DNA of 64,000 bases from Parahalioglobus pacificus (GCF_014652275.1 NZ_BMYM01000004.1:21382-85381), one strand, 5' to 3'; positions 49,991-59,689 are shown, counted from the stretch's first letter. Notes: generated by a model not told the origin, from the sequence alone. Numbers and translations: made by a program.

Positions 49991-50893
49991 ATGAACAAAA
50001 CAACGCTGGAACAATGGCGAATGCTTGATGCGGTCGTGCGATACGGCGGCTTTGCGCAGGCAGCGGCTGCCATCCACAAAAGCCAGTCCACCATCAATCA
50101 TGCGGTTCACAAGTTGCAGAACCAGCTTGGCTTGTCATTGCTCGAGGTGGTGGGGAGAAAAGCGCAGCTGACAGAGGCCGGGGCGCTGATGTTGCGCCGG
50201 GCGCAGCGCTTACTTGAGCACGCCAGCGATATGGAGCAGGTCGCAGCCAGCCTGGCGGCCGGCGACGAGGCAGAGATCCGCATTGCCGTAGACGAGGTCT
50301 TCCCTCCCGCCTATCTGGTGAATGCGTTGGAAACGCTGAGCGCTCGCTACCCGAATACTCGCGTGCAGTTGCAGGAAACGGTCCTTTCCGGCGGCCCCGA
50401 ACTTCTTAGAGGCGGGGATGTAGACCTGCTAATCGCAGGCGAGATACCGCAGGGCTTTCTTGGGGACCCGCTTGCACGGGTAGCCTTTATTGCGGTCGCC
50501 AGACATGACCACCCCCTCCTCCAGCAGCCGGCGCCGTTGAATCTCCAGGACCTCGCACCGTACAGGCAGATCGTAGTGCGCGACTCATCTCGAGAGCAGG
50601 ACACAGACTCGGGCTGGCTGGGGGCCGAACAACGCTGGACCGTGTCTCATGTGACAACCTCACTGGACATGATTAGTCGGGGTATGGGGTTTGCATGGCT
50701 ACCTGCACCGCGGGTTCAGGCAGCGCTGGACGCCGGAGTCCTGGCGGCCCTGCCACTGGAAAAGGGGGCGCGCCGCTATGCGCAGCTCTACCTCACACAT
50801 GCCGACACCGATCGAGCCGGCCCGGCGACGCGATATCTAGCCCAACTGTTACACGAGACCTGCCTGAAAAATGCCGATTCTTTCGATTTTTAA
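49991..50893 (+). CDS. LysR-type transcriptional regulator
   Basis: 300 residues. N-terminal winged helix (LEQWRMLDAVVRYGGFAQAAAAIHKSQSTINHAVHKLQNQLGLSL, then LEVVGRKAQLTEAG) and a C-terminal effector-binding domain. Co-directional with the downstream GST-type gene, 105 bp away, so it may control it. Effector unknown. Confidence 0.93.
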   Translation: MNKTTLEQWRMLDAVVRYGGFAQAAAAIHKSQSTINHAVHKLQNQLGLSLLEVVGRKAQLTEAGALMLRRAQRLLEHASDMEQVAASLAAGDEAEIRIAVDEVFPPAYLVNALETLSARYPNTRVQLQETVLSGGPELLRGGDVDLLIAGEIPQGFLGDPLARVAFIAVARHDHPLLQQPAPLNLQDLAPYRQIVVRDSSREQDTDSGWLGAEQRWTVSHVTTSLDMISRGMGFAWLPAPRVQAALDAGVLAALPLEKGARRYAQLYLTHADTDRAGPATRYLAQLLHETCLKNADSFDF

Positions 50894-50998
50894 GAACGTT
50901 ATTAGGATTTTTCTGCGATTTTAGCATGCCATCATCGAACGTAAACTGCCCACCATTCATCAAAACATTCACACACAAAGACAGTTGGAGCAGATGCT

Positions 50999-51985
50999 AT
51001 GGGTATGTTGGTGGAAGGAAAATGGCATGACGTTTGGTACGACACCAGCGGCAGCAAGGGTCGATTCATTCGGGAGGATGCGCAGTTCCGCAACTGGATA
51101 ACCGTGGACGGGAGCGCCGGAGACAGCGGCGAAGCGGGCTTCAAGGCGGAGTCAGGTCGCTACCATCTCTGCGTATCGCTGGCCTGCCCCTGGGCGCACC
51201 GCACACTGATGATGCGCAGCCTTAAAGGGCTTGAGGCGCACATCAGCGTGTCCGTCGTCAGCCCCATCATGCTGGAGCATGGTTGGACCTACCATCGGGA
51301 CGAGGGAAGCTCTGGCGACCCCCTGCATAACGCCGAATTCCACCACCAGATCTACACAGCTGCGCAAGAGGATTACTCGGGCCGGGTTACCGTGCCGGTG
51401 CTGTGGGACAAGGAGCAGAACACCATCGTCAGCAATGAGTCATCAGAGATCATTCGTATGCTCAATGAAGCTTTCAATGGGATTACCGGCAATCAGGACG
51501 ACTACTACCCCGTGGCATTGCGCGATCAAATTAAGCAGTGGAATGACCGCATCTATCCAGCCATTAACAATGGTGTCTACCGGGCAGGATTTGCCACGAC
51601 CCAGGGTGCCTATGAGGAAGCTTACCGGACGCTGTTCGATGCATTGGATGACATTGACGCACATCTTGGCAGTCACCGCTATCTGACGGGCGAGCGTGTT
51701 ACTGAAGCCGACATTCGCCTGTTCACGACACTGATTCGATTCGATGCCATCTACCACGGGCACTTCAAATGCAATCGGCAGCGACTGGAGGATTATGACC
51801 ACATCCCCGGCTATATTCGCGACATCTACCAGTTACCCGGCGTTGCTGACACAGTGGACTTCGACCACATTAAAACGCACTACTACGCCTCGCACCGCAT
51901 GATAAACCCCACGGGCGTGGTACCACTGGGGCCGGACATCGACTACGCACGCCCACATGGACGCGAGCGATTGATTGCCGCCTAG
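50999..51985 (+). CDS. Glutathionyl-hydroquinone reductase (Xi-class GST)
   Basis: 328 residues; GST of the Xi/YqjG type, which removes glutathione from glutathionyl-hydroquinones. The catalytic Cys is in LACPWAHRTLMMRS; conserved Trp-rich segments (WNDRIYPAINNGVYRAGFA, LFTTLIRFDAIYHGHFKCN) are typical. A GGAGC ribosome-binding-like sequence precedes the ATG at 50999; a second ATG lies two codons on. Converges on sixA with a CTAG overlap. Confidence 0.92.
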   Translation: MGMLVEGKWHDVWYDTSGSKGRFIREDAQFRNWITVDGSAGDSGEAGFKAESGRYHLCVSLACPWAHRTLMMRSLKGLEAHISVSVVSPIMLEHGWTYHRDEGSSGDPLHNAEFHHQIYTAAQEDYSGRVTVPVLWDKEQNTIVSNESSEIIRMLNEAFNGITGNQDDYYPVALRDQIKQWNDRIYPAINNGVYRAGFATTQGAYEEAYRTLFDALDDIDAHLGSHRYLTGERVTEADIRLFTTLIRFDAIYHGHFKCNRQRLEDYDHIPGYIRDIYQLPGVADTVDFDHIKTHYYASHRMINPTGVVPLGPDIDYARPHGRERLIAA

Positions 51986-52491
51986 TCTCGCTCCTGCTCC
52001 AGGGAGCGAGGCAACAATAAATCGGCTAATTGAGCATCGCCGCCCACGAACCCACGCCACGCACTCGCGTGGCTGACCAGGCGGGCGTACCCCGCCGTTG
52101 GCAAATTTTCGAGCGCCGCTGCCGGCGCGCAGTGGTTGATTAACTCAGTGAGCGCGGGGTTGTGACCGATAAGGAAAAACGTATCAACGCCGTCGTCCTG
52201 CGCCTGAAGCCAGCAAACCAGGTCGTCGCCACTAAAGGTATACAGGGATTCATCGATGACGTGGCGCTGATGAGCCAGTTCTGACCAAACACTGCACAGC
52301 CCCTCGAGTGTGAGTTGTGCTCGACGTGCCGGGCTGGTGATTACCCTCATCGCTCTCAGCCGGTTGCTCAGGGCATGACCCATTGAGCGTGAAGCCCTGA
52401 GCCCACGCGCATTCAAACCGCGCTCGCGGTCACTGATCGACGGGGCCGACCAATCCGATTTTGCATGCCGTAGCAAGTGCAGTGTTTTCAT
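51982..52491 (-). CDS. SixA-like histidine phosphatase
   Basis: 169-residue member of the RHG phosphatase family, SixA branch: LHLLRHAKSDW at the start (RHA in place of RHG), RVITSPARRAQLT, and FFLIGHNPALTEL with the second His. Likely dephosphorylates phosphohistidine. Exact partner unknown. Confidence 0.9.
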   Translation of the reverse strand: MKTLHLLRHAKSDWSAPSISDRERGLNARGLRASRSMGHALSNRLRAMRVITSPARRAQLTLEGLCSVWSELAHQRHVIDESLYTFSGDDLVCWLQAQDDGVDTFFLIGHNPALTELINHCAPAAALENLPTAGYARLVSHASAWRGFVGGDAQLADLLLPRSLEQERD

Positions 52492-52576
52492 TGTTCCATC
52501 CGGATAAGGGCGCCGCCCTGATTTCGCAGTCTATACTTACAGCTATATGCACCTAGGCGGGGCCGGGGAGGCCATC

Positions 52577-52978
52577 ATGCTCAACTCCGTGAACCTGCGC
52601 GACCACATGCTGCCTCACCCCACAAAGGTTGGCGCTGACGACAGTATCGCCGAAGCAATGCACGTCATTATCGATAACAAGGTCTCCGGCGTCTGCGTTG
52701 TCGATTCGCAAGATAACCTAGTTGGCATCCTGTCGGAGCTGGACTGCCTGAGGGCCATGCTGGACAGCACTTACAACCGAACAAGCCCCGGCCGAGTCAG
52801 GGATTACATGGCGAGTGACAACCTGGTGGTTGCCCACCCCAACGAAGACATCGTGGATGTGGCCCAGGACATGCTGTCCAAGAACAAGCGGCGCCGGCCT
52901 GTGGTTGAGAACGGCAAGCTGATTGGCCAAATTACCTGTCGCCAGCTATTACGCGCGGTGCAGCAGTTCGCACAATAA
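52577..52978 (+). CDS. CBS-pair domain protein
   Basis: 133 residues comprising two CBS units (DDSIAEAMHVIIDNKVSGVCVVD; EDIVDVAQDMLSKNKRRRPVV), probably binding an adenine nucleotide. ATG at 52577 gives the domain start MLNSVNLRDHML; a frame from 52547 is less likely. Followed at once by a terminator. Confidence 0.9.
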   Translation: MLNSVNLRDHMLPHPTKVGADDSIAEAMHVIIDNKVSGVCVVDSQDNLVGILSELDCLRAMLDSTYNRTSPGRVRDYMASDNLVVAHPNEDIVDVAQDMLSKNKRRRPVVENGKLIGQITCRQLLRAVQQFAQ

Positions 52979-52982
52979 AAAA

Positions 52983-53005
52983 GGCCGGTAAAAACCGGCC
53001 TCTTT
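52983..53005 (+). terminator. Rho-independent terminator after the CBS gene
   Basis: Stem GGCCGGT/ACCGGCC with an AAAA loop, followed by TCTTT, five bases after the stop. The A-run before the stem makes it possibly bidirectional. Confidence 0.8.
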
Positions 53006-53070
53006 AATGAGTTGCAGCGTTGAATAGCTATCCACAGGTAAAGGCTAACGTCAGTGGCAAGTGGCTACCG

Positions 53071-54873
53071 CTACCAGGCCGTGACCGTGCCGTCTTTGCG
53101 CATCTCAGTGGCTCCCGCGTACACGCCATCGGGTGAACGCATAATCGCCTGATAACCACCAAAGCGGACACCGCTAGTATCGACCTCTACCTTGTGACCC
53201 ATCGCTTCCAGGGCTTGTATAGTCTCTGTGGATACACCGGCTTCCACGTAGATAGTACCAAGAGGATCACGATGAATGCCGGTTGGCTGGCTGCCGCCGT
53301 CATGATTGAACCGCGCCGCATCACCGGCCTCCTGTACGTTCATTCCGTAATCAATAATGTTCACGAGGATCTGTACATGACCCTGGGGCTGCATGCTGCC
53401 GCCCATCAGACCGAAGCTCATCAGTGGCTCGCCATCCTTCATCACAAAGGCAGGAATAATGGTGTGGAATGGACGCTTACCCGGCTCATAGGCGTTGGGA
53501 TGTTCCGGATCCAGTGAAAACAGTTCGCCCCGATCCTGAAGCATGAACCCGAGACCGTCCGGCACCAGACCCGACCCCATCCCGCGGTAGTTGGATTGAA
53601 TCAGCGACACCATCATGCCATCTTTATCCGCCACGGTGAGATAGGTGGTATCGCCCTCACCCTCCAGCTTTGGCTCGCCGGGACCAAATTGAGCCTGTGC
53701 TTTATCCGCATCAATTAACGCGAAGCGCGCTTTGCCGTATTCCTTTGTCAGCAGTTCTTCCAGCGGCTGATCGCCAAAGGCCGGATCGGCGTAGTAGGCC
53801 GCCACGTCCTCAAAAGCCAGACGTTTGGCTTCTACCATATAGTGAAAAACCTCGGCTGAGCCGCGAGGCCACTGGGCCAGATCCACATTCTCAAGGATGT
53901 TGAGCATCTGCAGTGCGGCGTAGCCCTGTCCATTCGGCGGCAATTCGTAAACATCGTAGCCCTTGTAATTCACATGACCGGGCTTTACCCACTCACCCTC
54001 ATGCGCGGCTAGGTCTTCATAGCTCATGTCACCGCCAATGCGGGTCATGTAATCCGCCATGGTTTTTGCAAGCTCACCCTTGTAGAACGCATCGCGACCG
54101 TCTTCGCCGAGGACGGTGAGGGTTTTGCCTAAATCCGGGTTCTTGAAGATCTCACCGGCAGCAGGGGCAATGCCATCCTGGAACCACAATGCCCTGGCGT
54201 TCTCCAGTTCTTCAACCTGACCCTCATTGCGCAGAAAACCCTGACGATTTCGTTCGAAGTAATACGCAATAACGGGTGACACCGGGAAACCCTCGTTGGC
54301 GTAGCGCACCGCAGGGGCCAGCACCTCAGACATAGGCAACTTGCCGAAACGTTCGTGCGTTGCAAACCAGCCATCGACGGTACCGGGCACGGTTACCGGC
54401 AGCGAGCCCAGCGGTGGAATGCCCTTGAACTCATCACCCAGTCTGCCGCTATCTCTCATTGCCTGAATCTTGCGCTTCAGCTCGTCAAGAGAGCGCTTCA
54501 TGGGCGAACGCCCAGACCCGTTGTAGCCATACAGCTTCTGTGTTTTTGGATCCCACAGGATGATGAAAATATCACCGCCGATACCATTGCCTGTGGGCTC
54601 CATCAGCCCCAGGGCGGCATTGGCTGCAATAGCGCCATCAAGCGCACTGCCACCGGCTTTCATCACGTCCAGCGCAGCTTGCGATGCGAGTGGATGAGCG
54701 GTCGCCACCATGCCGTTGGCGCCGTATACCGGGCTTCGACTGTAAGCCTCGCCCACGGGGCGGCCCCCGCCACCCAGGGCCGCTTGCGTCTCGCTCATAG
54801 CTTCGTCGGCTGTGGCTGGCAGATGGGTGACAATGAGTGAGCCCAATAGGGCGGCCCGGAATAGCTTCTTCAT
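53071..54873 (-). CDS. Gamma-glutamyltransferase family protein (second copy)
   Basis: 600 residues. Signal peptide (LFRAALLGSLIVTHLPATA). Ntn-hydrolase family: GGSALDGAIAANAALGLMEP, GIGGDIFIILWD, and the catalytic Thr in GDTTYLTVADKDGMMV near residue 415. It differs strongly from the copy at 27211, notably MEPTGNGIGG in place of the classic region, so it may be an acylase-like member. Substrate unknown. Confidence 0.9.
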   Translation of the reverse strand: MKKLFRAALLGSLIVTHLPATADEAMSETQAALGGGGRPVGEAYSRSPVYGANGMVATAHPLASQAALDVMKAGGSALDGAIAANAALGLMEPTGNGIGGDIFIILWDPKTQKLYGYNGSGRSPMKRSLDELKRKIQAMRDSGRLGDEFKGIPPLGSLPVTVPGTVDGWFATHERFGKLPMSEVLAPAVRYANEGFPVSPVIAYYFERNRQGFLRNEGQVEELENARALWFQDGIAPAAGEIFKNPDLGKTLTVLGEDGRDAFYKGELAKTMADYMTRIGGDMSYEDLAAHEGEWVKPGHVNYKGYDVYELPPNGQGYAALQMLNILENVDLAQWPRGSAEVFHYMVEAKRLAFEDVAAYYADPAFGDQPLEELLTKEYGKARFALIDADKAQAQFGPGEPKLEGEGDTTYLTVADKDGMMVSLIQSNYRGMGSGLVPDGLGFMLQDRGELFSLDPEHPNAYEPGKRPFHTIIPAFVMKDGEPLMSFGLMGGSMQPQGHVQILVNIIDYGMNVQEAGDAARFNHDGGSQPTGIHRDPLGTIYVEAGVSTETIQALEAMGHKVEVDTSGVRFGGYQAIMRSPDGVYAGATEMRKDGTVTAW

Positions 54874-54957
54874 GTGTGTTCCCTGTTTATCTGGGGATAT
54901 CGGTGTTTGATGTGATACGCGGGTGATGCGTCAGCGTCAGGCTTCAGCGCTGCTTAC

Positions 54958-55932
54958 TCAAGAGTCCCAACCGTACTGGGCCGCTCCAAGTCGCAGCTCT
55001 GGCTGAGGTTGCGCCGCATCGGCATCAAGACTCATACGCAACCATTGGGCAACCGGGATCAACAAACCCTCGCTGCTAAACAGCAGAGGCAACGGCAGCA
55101 GTACCGAATCGCCGGCACTGTTAAGTGAGACAGTATGATCCGGTGTCTGTGTGGCACCGGCGATCTCCAGTGCATCATAGTCGATGGCAACGCCATGGCG
55201 TTGCTGCCACTGCAACTCCAGTCTTAAGGACGCTATTTCCGCGCTCAATTGCGCACACAGCGCCTTGGCACTGCCCAATTGCGCGCCCTGGCTAAACTGT
55301 AAACGTAACGGACCCGCCCGGCACACAGGGCCATTTGTTGTGAAGGCCCACTCCTGCGCCAATGGCGCGGCACTCACCGGGATCGGAACAAGCGACGTTT
55401 CCTGCTCGGCGGTGAGAGCTTTGCAGTCCCGGCGACGGCAATACTGAGCGAGAATTTGCTGCTCAAGGCGTGCCTGCTGCGCAGGTCGCGGATGGCTGAT
55501 CATCACAAGCTGGTCATCAATTTTCAGGGACAAGGCCCGCTGGCCGAGGTCGACAATACTCGCAGTAGCACCCTGTTCTATCGCGGCACTGAGCGTCAAC
55601 AGTTGCTCCGCATAGGCGCTCATTACTAATGACCACCCGGAAAGCTTCGCCGTCAATGTTGCAGAATCGGGCGGAGACTCTCCGTCCAATTCATAGCGCG
55701 CCAAATCAGACTCGGCGTAGTAGATTTCTGCCAGCGCAATCAGCGCGTCGACGGCGAATTCGCGAGTACCTTCACCGTTGCTTTCGCCGAGAGCCTTTAC
55801 CGTACGGCTAAACCTGTTGCTCTCAACGCTTGGTGCAGTGCTGATCTCATCGCCGGGGATGTCGGCACTCACCGTGGAAGCGCACAGCAACCAGGACACG
55901 AGGAGGAACATCGACCAATGGGACGGATTCAT
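54958..55932 (-). CDS. Exported hypothetical protein
   Basis: 324 residues from ATG 55932, chosen to place the signal peptide (MFLLVSWLLCASTVSA) at the N-terminus; the frame begins at 55980. Mature protein is helical with a coiled-coil-like middle and two Cys pairs (YCRRRDCK and the VCRAG/LCAQL region). A DUF is not recognised. It is monocistronic in appearance. Confidence 0.7.
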   Translation of the reverse strand: MNPSHWSMFLLVSWLLCASTVSADIPGDEISTAPSVESNRFSRTVKALGESNGEGTREFAVDALIALAEIYYAESDLARYELDGESPPDSATLTAKLSGWSLVMSAYAEQLLTLSAAIEQGATASIVDLGQRALSLKIDDQLVMISHPRPAQQARLEQQILAQYCRRRDCKALTAEQETSLVPIPVSAAPLAQEWAFTTNGPVCRAGPLRLQFSQGAQLGSAKALCAQLSAEIASLRLELQWQQRHGVAIDYDALEIAGATQTPDHTVSLNSAGDSVLLPLPLLFSSEGLLIPVAQWLRMSLDADAAQPQPELRLGAAQYGWDS

Positions 55933-56091
55933 CCTCTCGGGACGACTGTCTACTTCCCTAAATGCTTCCGTACCGCTCATGCCCGCCTAGACTGCGACTC
56001 TTTTCAAGAGGATCCGCCTCCAGTATAGGCAGGACGCCGCGTTTTCTCAGGCCGCACCTTGGACTACACTGCGTTCATCTAATAAGAGGCC

Positions 56092-58248
56092 ATGATGATG
56101 TCCCGATATAACCTGGCTGCGCTGGCCCTCTTCAGCGCCTGTGTATTGATGGCGTGTGCAAAGCAGTCTCCCGAGGCGCCGACGGAAGCCTCTAACGACG
56201 GCCAAGCCGCAGTTGCCGCCGATAAGGCTCAAGACGCCCGCGCCACCGATGTCGAATGGCTGAAGCACGGCCTCGACGACGGGGAGAATCGCTTCAGTAC
56301 GCTCAGCGATATCAGCGACGAGAATGTCGGTGATCTCGGCCTGGCATGGTTCTACGATTACCCCACTAATCGGGGCATGGAAGCAACGCCGCTGATCATC
56401 GATGGCGTGATGTACACCACCTCTTCCTGGAGTCTGGTGTATGCACATGATGCTGTGACGGGTGAACTCCTTTGGTTCTATGACCCACAGGTGCCGCCTG
56501 ACTGGGCTGTTCACCTGTGCTGCGATGTCGTCAATCGCGGGGTCGCCTACCAAGACGGACAGCTCTTTTTTGGCACCATTGACGGCAGATTGATCAGCCT
56601 GAATGCAGAAGACGGCAGCCTGCGCTGGGACATTCAGACGACCGATCGCAGCAGACCCTATTCCATCACTGGCGCTCCGCGCATCGTCAGGGACAAGGTC
56701 ATTATCGGTAACGGCGGCGGCGAGCTAGGCGTACGCGGCTATGTCAGCGCCTATAACGTGGATACTGGCGACCAGATCTGGCGATTCTATACGGTGCCGG
56801 GCAACCCGGATGATGGTTTTGAGAGTGATGCCGTAGCTGCAGCCGCCGAGACCTGGGGCGGTGGAGCGTGGTGGGAAGTCGGCGGCGGAGGCACGGTGTG
56901 GGATTCTATGGCCTACGACGCGGAACTCGACCTCCTGTACGTCGGTGTGGGCAACGGCGCGCCCTGGAATCGACAGATTAGAAGCCCCGATGGTGGGGAC
57001 AATCTCTACCTGTCATCAATTGTGGCATTGAAACCTGATGATGGCAGCTACGTGTGGCACTACCAGACCACTCCCGGAGAAACCTGGGATTACACGGCGA
57101 CACAGCACATGATTCTCACTGAACTGAGCATTGATGGTGAGCCACGTGACGTGATCATGCAGGCGCCGAAGAACGGCTTCTTTTATGTGCTCGACAGAGC
57201 CACCGGCGAACTGCTCTCTGCCGACGCCTATGCCACCGTGACTTGGGCTAGCCATGTTGACCTGAAAACCGGGCGGCCGGTTGAGACCGCAGACGCTCGC
57301 TATCTCGATGGTGCCACGGGCCCGCTGCAGTTCCCGGGCCCCATCGGAGGCCACAACTGGCACCCCATGAGCCACAACCCCGATGCCGGGCTGGTTTACA
57401 TCCCTGCTCAAGACACACCATGGATTTACAAAACTGATGAGGCCTTCGAGCACCGCCCGGGGTATTGGAATACCGGTACCGATAGTGTCCCTGCGTCCAT
57501 GCCAGACGACCCGGAACTTAAGCAACAGGTACTGGCTAGCATCACGGGTACCATCATCGCCTGGGACCCCATTGCAAAATCGGCGCGCTGGAAGGTTGAG
57601 CACGCGGGGCCCTGGAACGGCGGCATGTTGTCCACCGCAGGCAATCTGCTATTTCAGGGTAACGCGGAAGGCGAGTTTGTTGCCTATCGAGCCGACACGG
57701 GCGAGGAGTTGTGGTCATTCGATGCACAGACTGGCATCGTCGCGCCACCGGTGACCTTCCGTAAAGACGGCACCCAATATGTCGCCATCGTCGCTGGCTG
57801 GGGCGGCGCGCTGGCACTTGTGGGTGGCGAGGCACTGAAGGCCGGCCCCAAGCCCAACCGAAGCCGACTTCTGGTGTTCAAGATAAACGGTGATGCTGCG
57901 TTGCCCCCCGCGGTGGACAAGCAACTCGTCTTTAATCCGCCGGAGCAGCCCGGCAGCGAAGAGCAAATTGCTGCGGGTAAAGCGGTCTATCTACAGTACT
58001 GTGTCATGTGCCACGGCGATGCCATGGTGAGCGGTGGCGCCACGCCGGATTTGCGAGCGCTTACGCCGGAGAAGCATGCCCAGTGGGATGCGGTCGTTTT
58101 GGGCGGCCTGCATTGGCAGAATGGGATGGTAGGCTTCGGCGAGCAGCTCACCAAGGAGCAAGCCGACAACATCCATTACTACGCGATTGAGCGTGCTCAA
58201 ATCGCGGCCAAGTCAGCAGCGACAGAGAGTGGCGCCCAAGGTCATTAA
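56092..58248 (+). CDS. PQQ- and heme c-containing alcohol dehydrogenase (quinohemoprotein)
   Basis: 718 residues. Signal or lipoprotein-like start (LFSACVLMACAK). An eight-bladed propeller with GNGGGELGVRGYVSAYNV, DPQVPPDWAVHLCCDVVNRG (adjacent Cys pair next to PQQ), and W-motif repeats is followed by a C-terminal cytochrome c domain with CVMCHGD. A type II periplasmic alcohol dehydrogenase that passes electrons to a quinol or cytochrome. Of three ATGs in a row at 56092-56100, the first is annotated; AGAGG precedes it. Confidence 0.92.
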   Translation: MMMSRYNLAALALFSACVLMACAKQSPEAPTEASNDGQAAVAADKAQDARATDVEWLKHGLDDGENRFSTLSDISDENVGDLGLAWFYDYPTNRGMEATPLIIDGVMYTTSSWSLVYAHDAVTGELLWFYDPQVPPDWAVHLCCDVVNRGVAYQDGQLFFGTIDGRLISLNAEDGSLRWDIQTTDRSRPYSITGAPRIVRDKVIIGNGGGELGVRGYVSAYNVDTGDQIWRFYTVPGNPDDGFESDAVAAAAETWGGGAWWEVGGGGTVWDSMAYDAELDLLYVGVGNGAPWNRQIRSPDGGDNLYLSSIVALKPDDGSYVWHYQTTPGETWDYTATQHMILTELSIDGEPRDVIMQAPKNGFFYVLDRATGELLSADAYATVTWASHVDLKTGRPVETADARYLDGATGPLQFPGPIGGHNWHPMSHNPDAGLVYIPAQDTPWIYKTDEAFEHRPGYWNTGTDSVPASMPDDPELKQQVLASITGTIIAWDPIAKSARWKVEHAGPWNGGMLSTAGNLLFQGNAEGEFVAYRADTGEELWSFDAQTGIVAPPVTFRKDGTQYVAIVAGWGGALALVGGEALKAGPKPNRSRLLVFKINGDAALPPAVDKQLVFNPPEQPGSEEQIAAGKAVYLQYCVMCHGDAMVSGGATPDLRALTPEKHAQWDAVVLGGLHWQNGMVGFGEQLTKEQADNIHYYAIERAQIAAKSAATESGAQGH

Positions 58249-58266
58249 AAACGTATCGGCAGAAGC

Positions 58267-58296
58267 GCCTGAGGCGGAATAATAGTCGCCTCAGGC
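58267..58296. terminator. Hairpin between convergent genes, probable bidirectional terminator
   Basis: Perfect 10-bp stem GCCTGAGGCG/CGCCTCAGGC with a 10-base loop, 18 bp after the alcohol dehydrogenase stop. The following T-content is weak. Confidence 0.6.
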
Positions 58297-58357
58297 CAAG
58301 ACCTTTAATGTCACCGCAGCGATGTGATGACGAATCGGCGGGTACCCTGCAAGGAGA

Positions 58358-58789
58358 TCAGTCGCTGTGTAGCCCAGCGAGATCGGCGAAACTGAGCTCC
58401 AACGCGCTGCACACTTTATTGAAGTACGCGGCCTCAGCACTGGCGACCTTGTCATCCGCATTCACCACTTCCACCAGCGCATGTACCAGCTGCAGGCGCT
58501 GTGGCTTAGGCAACCGGGCGCCAACACGGGAGATGTATTGCTCAAGCGGCGCGGTCTCGTATAACGCTGATTTGGCCGCCACGCGAACGTCCGCCGCACT
58601 AATATCCTCGCCTAAGTGCTCCTGCAGGACTCGTTGGACCGTCTCCACCTCGGCAGGGTCCGTGTAGGCATCGGCGTCAGTCGCCCGGGCCAGCACCATC
58701 ACCAGCAGCTCGCGGTACGCCTCTGGCCCCGGCTCCTCCTGGTCTGCACCAAACAGCTTGCGTACGTTCAATAACTCTGTGAGTGACAT
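58358..58789 (-). CDS. TerB-like protein
   Basis: 143 residues, all helical. It matches the TerB-like fold: YRELLVMVLARATDADAYTDPAEVETVQRVL and the paired acidic segment VNADDKVASAEAAYFNKVC. TerB-like proteins bind metals or sit at the membrane in stress responses; no ter operon is present. Confidence 0.85.
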   Translation of the reverse strand: MSLTELLNVRKLFGADQEEPGPEAYRELLVMVLARATDADAYTDPAEVETVQRVLQEHLGEDISAADVRVAAKSALYETAPLEQYISRVGARLPKPQRLQLVHALVEVVNADDKVASAEAAYFNKVCSALELSFADLAGLHSD

Positions 58790-58828
58790 TGAAAACTCCT
58801 AATAGACCAGTGCCGCAGCACCGTATTG

Positions 58829-59488
58829 TTATTCAGCTTCTGCCGGTTCAGCATCCAGACAAAACACAACCCTCGTCTCGCCTGTGCCAGCAATGGGCGG
58901 CGAGCGATGAACCAGGCCTCCATCCAGCCCTACGGACTGACCTCGCATGATCGCAACCCAAAACGCCTGAAGCTGTTGCGGCGCACCATGGCGAAGAATC
59001 TCATCGTTGGGATCGCCTCTGTTTAAGGCTGCCCTGTCCACCTGGTCATTCCGTAGCCACTGCGTGCCAGGTCCGCGATAGGTGCACAATAAACGAAGGC
59101 GCCTATTATCGACATGAAAACGGCGACAGTCATCTTTCCCTGTGAATAACAGGCGAAATTTGTACGCTGAGGCATTCGCCACCGCGAAAAACTGCCGTGC
59201 AACCCGCTCCAGATCGGTCATCAAGTGTTCGAAAGCGCTGGGGTCAAGGTTGAGTGACGACAGATACTCTGCGACATCAAGACGAAACGTAGCCGGCGTT
59301 GTGTCGTTTCGTCGGTCTGAGCGTACAATTGGCTGGGCACTGGCAAGCTCTCTCGTCACACACGGCTGGGCCTGACGGCGCCACACCACAAGATTTACGG
59401 CGGGATCTTTGAGCTCAGCCAGCACCTCGGGGCTATCGCTGGCGAGGTGAGCAAACAGTCTCTTTTGTTCTGTGGCTGGCAATGACAT
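58829..59488 (-). CDS. DUF1826 protein, zinc-regulated
   Basis: 219 residues from ATG 59488. The DUF1826 pattern is seen (CRRFHVDNRRLRLLCTYRGPGTQWL, HRSPPIAGTGETRVVFC); such genes often adjoin zinc uptake and COG0523 genes. A longer start at 59530 exists, but it would lie inside the Zur-like palindrome at 59512-59542. The start at 59488 fits an operator placed upstream of the mRNA start. Ligands His/Asp and a later His suggest an oxygenase-like fold (inference). Confidence 0.8.
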   Translation of the reverse strand: MSLPATEQKRLFAHLASDSPEVLAELKDPAVNLVVWRRQAQPCVTRELASAQPIVRSDRRNDTTPATFRLDVAEYLSSLNLDPSAFEHLMTDLERVARQFFAVANASAYKFRLLFTGKDDCRRFHVDNRRLRLLCTYRGPGTQWLRNDQVDRAALNRGDPNDEILRHGAPQQLQAFWVAIMRGQSVGLDGGLVHRSPPIAGTGETRVVFCLDAEPAEAE

Positions 59489-59511
59489 ACGTGGCTGCAA
59501 AGTCTTCACTA

Positions 59512-59542
59512 CGCCGCAATGATATAACATATCATTGCGGCG
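59512..59542. promoter_or_regulatory. Zur-box-like operator palindrome
   Basis: Perfect 14-bp arms (59512-59525 and 59529-59542) around three bases. The central 23 bases, 59516-59538, agree with the gammaproteobacterial Zur consensus at 17 of 22 defined positions by my count. They have half-sites GCAATGATAT. A leftward promoter TTCAAG-N17-TATGTT overlaps it. It likely shuts off DUF1826, and perhaps the zrg genes, when zinc is plentiful. Confidence 0.8.
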
Positions 59543-59574
59543 CGGCGACTTGAACTGACACTATCCTGATCTTA

Positions 59575-59636
59575 TGTCGGAACCTACACTTACACCCATC
59601 ACACACTCCACAGCGCCAAACGCCAAGGTTCCGACA
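59575..59636. repeat. Inverted repeat with 40-base spacer
   Basis: Perfect 11-bp arms, TGTCGGAACCT at 59575-59585 and AGGTTCCGACA at 59626-59636. It lies in the 299-bp gap between DUF1826 and zrgA, which holds no gene. Confidence 0.6.
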
Positions 59637-59664
59637 AGCAAAATGGTCTGCACCCACCCGATTA

Positions 59665-59689
59665 CGCTATGCTTTTGAAAAGCATCGCG
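59665..59689. promoter_or_regulatory. 25-bp near-perfect palindrome upstream of zrgA
   Basis: Core ATGCTTTTGAAAAGCAT at 59669-59685 has 8-bp arms around one base; extended arms to 59665-59689 have one mismatch. About 100 bp before the zrgA start. Likely an operator or mRNA hairpin; it does not match a Zur box. Confidence 0.5.
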
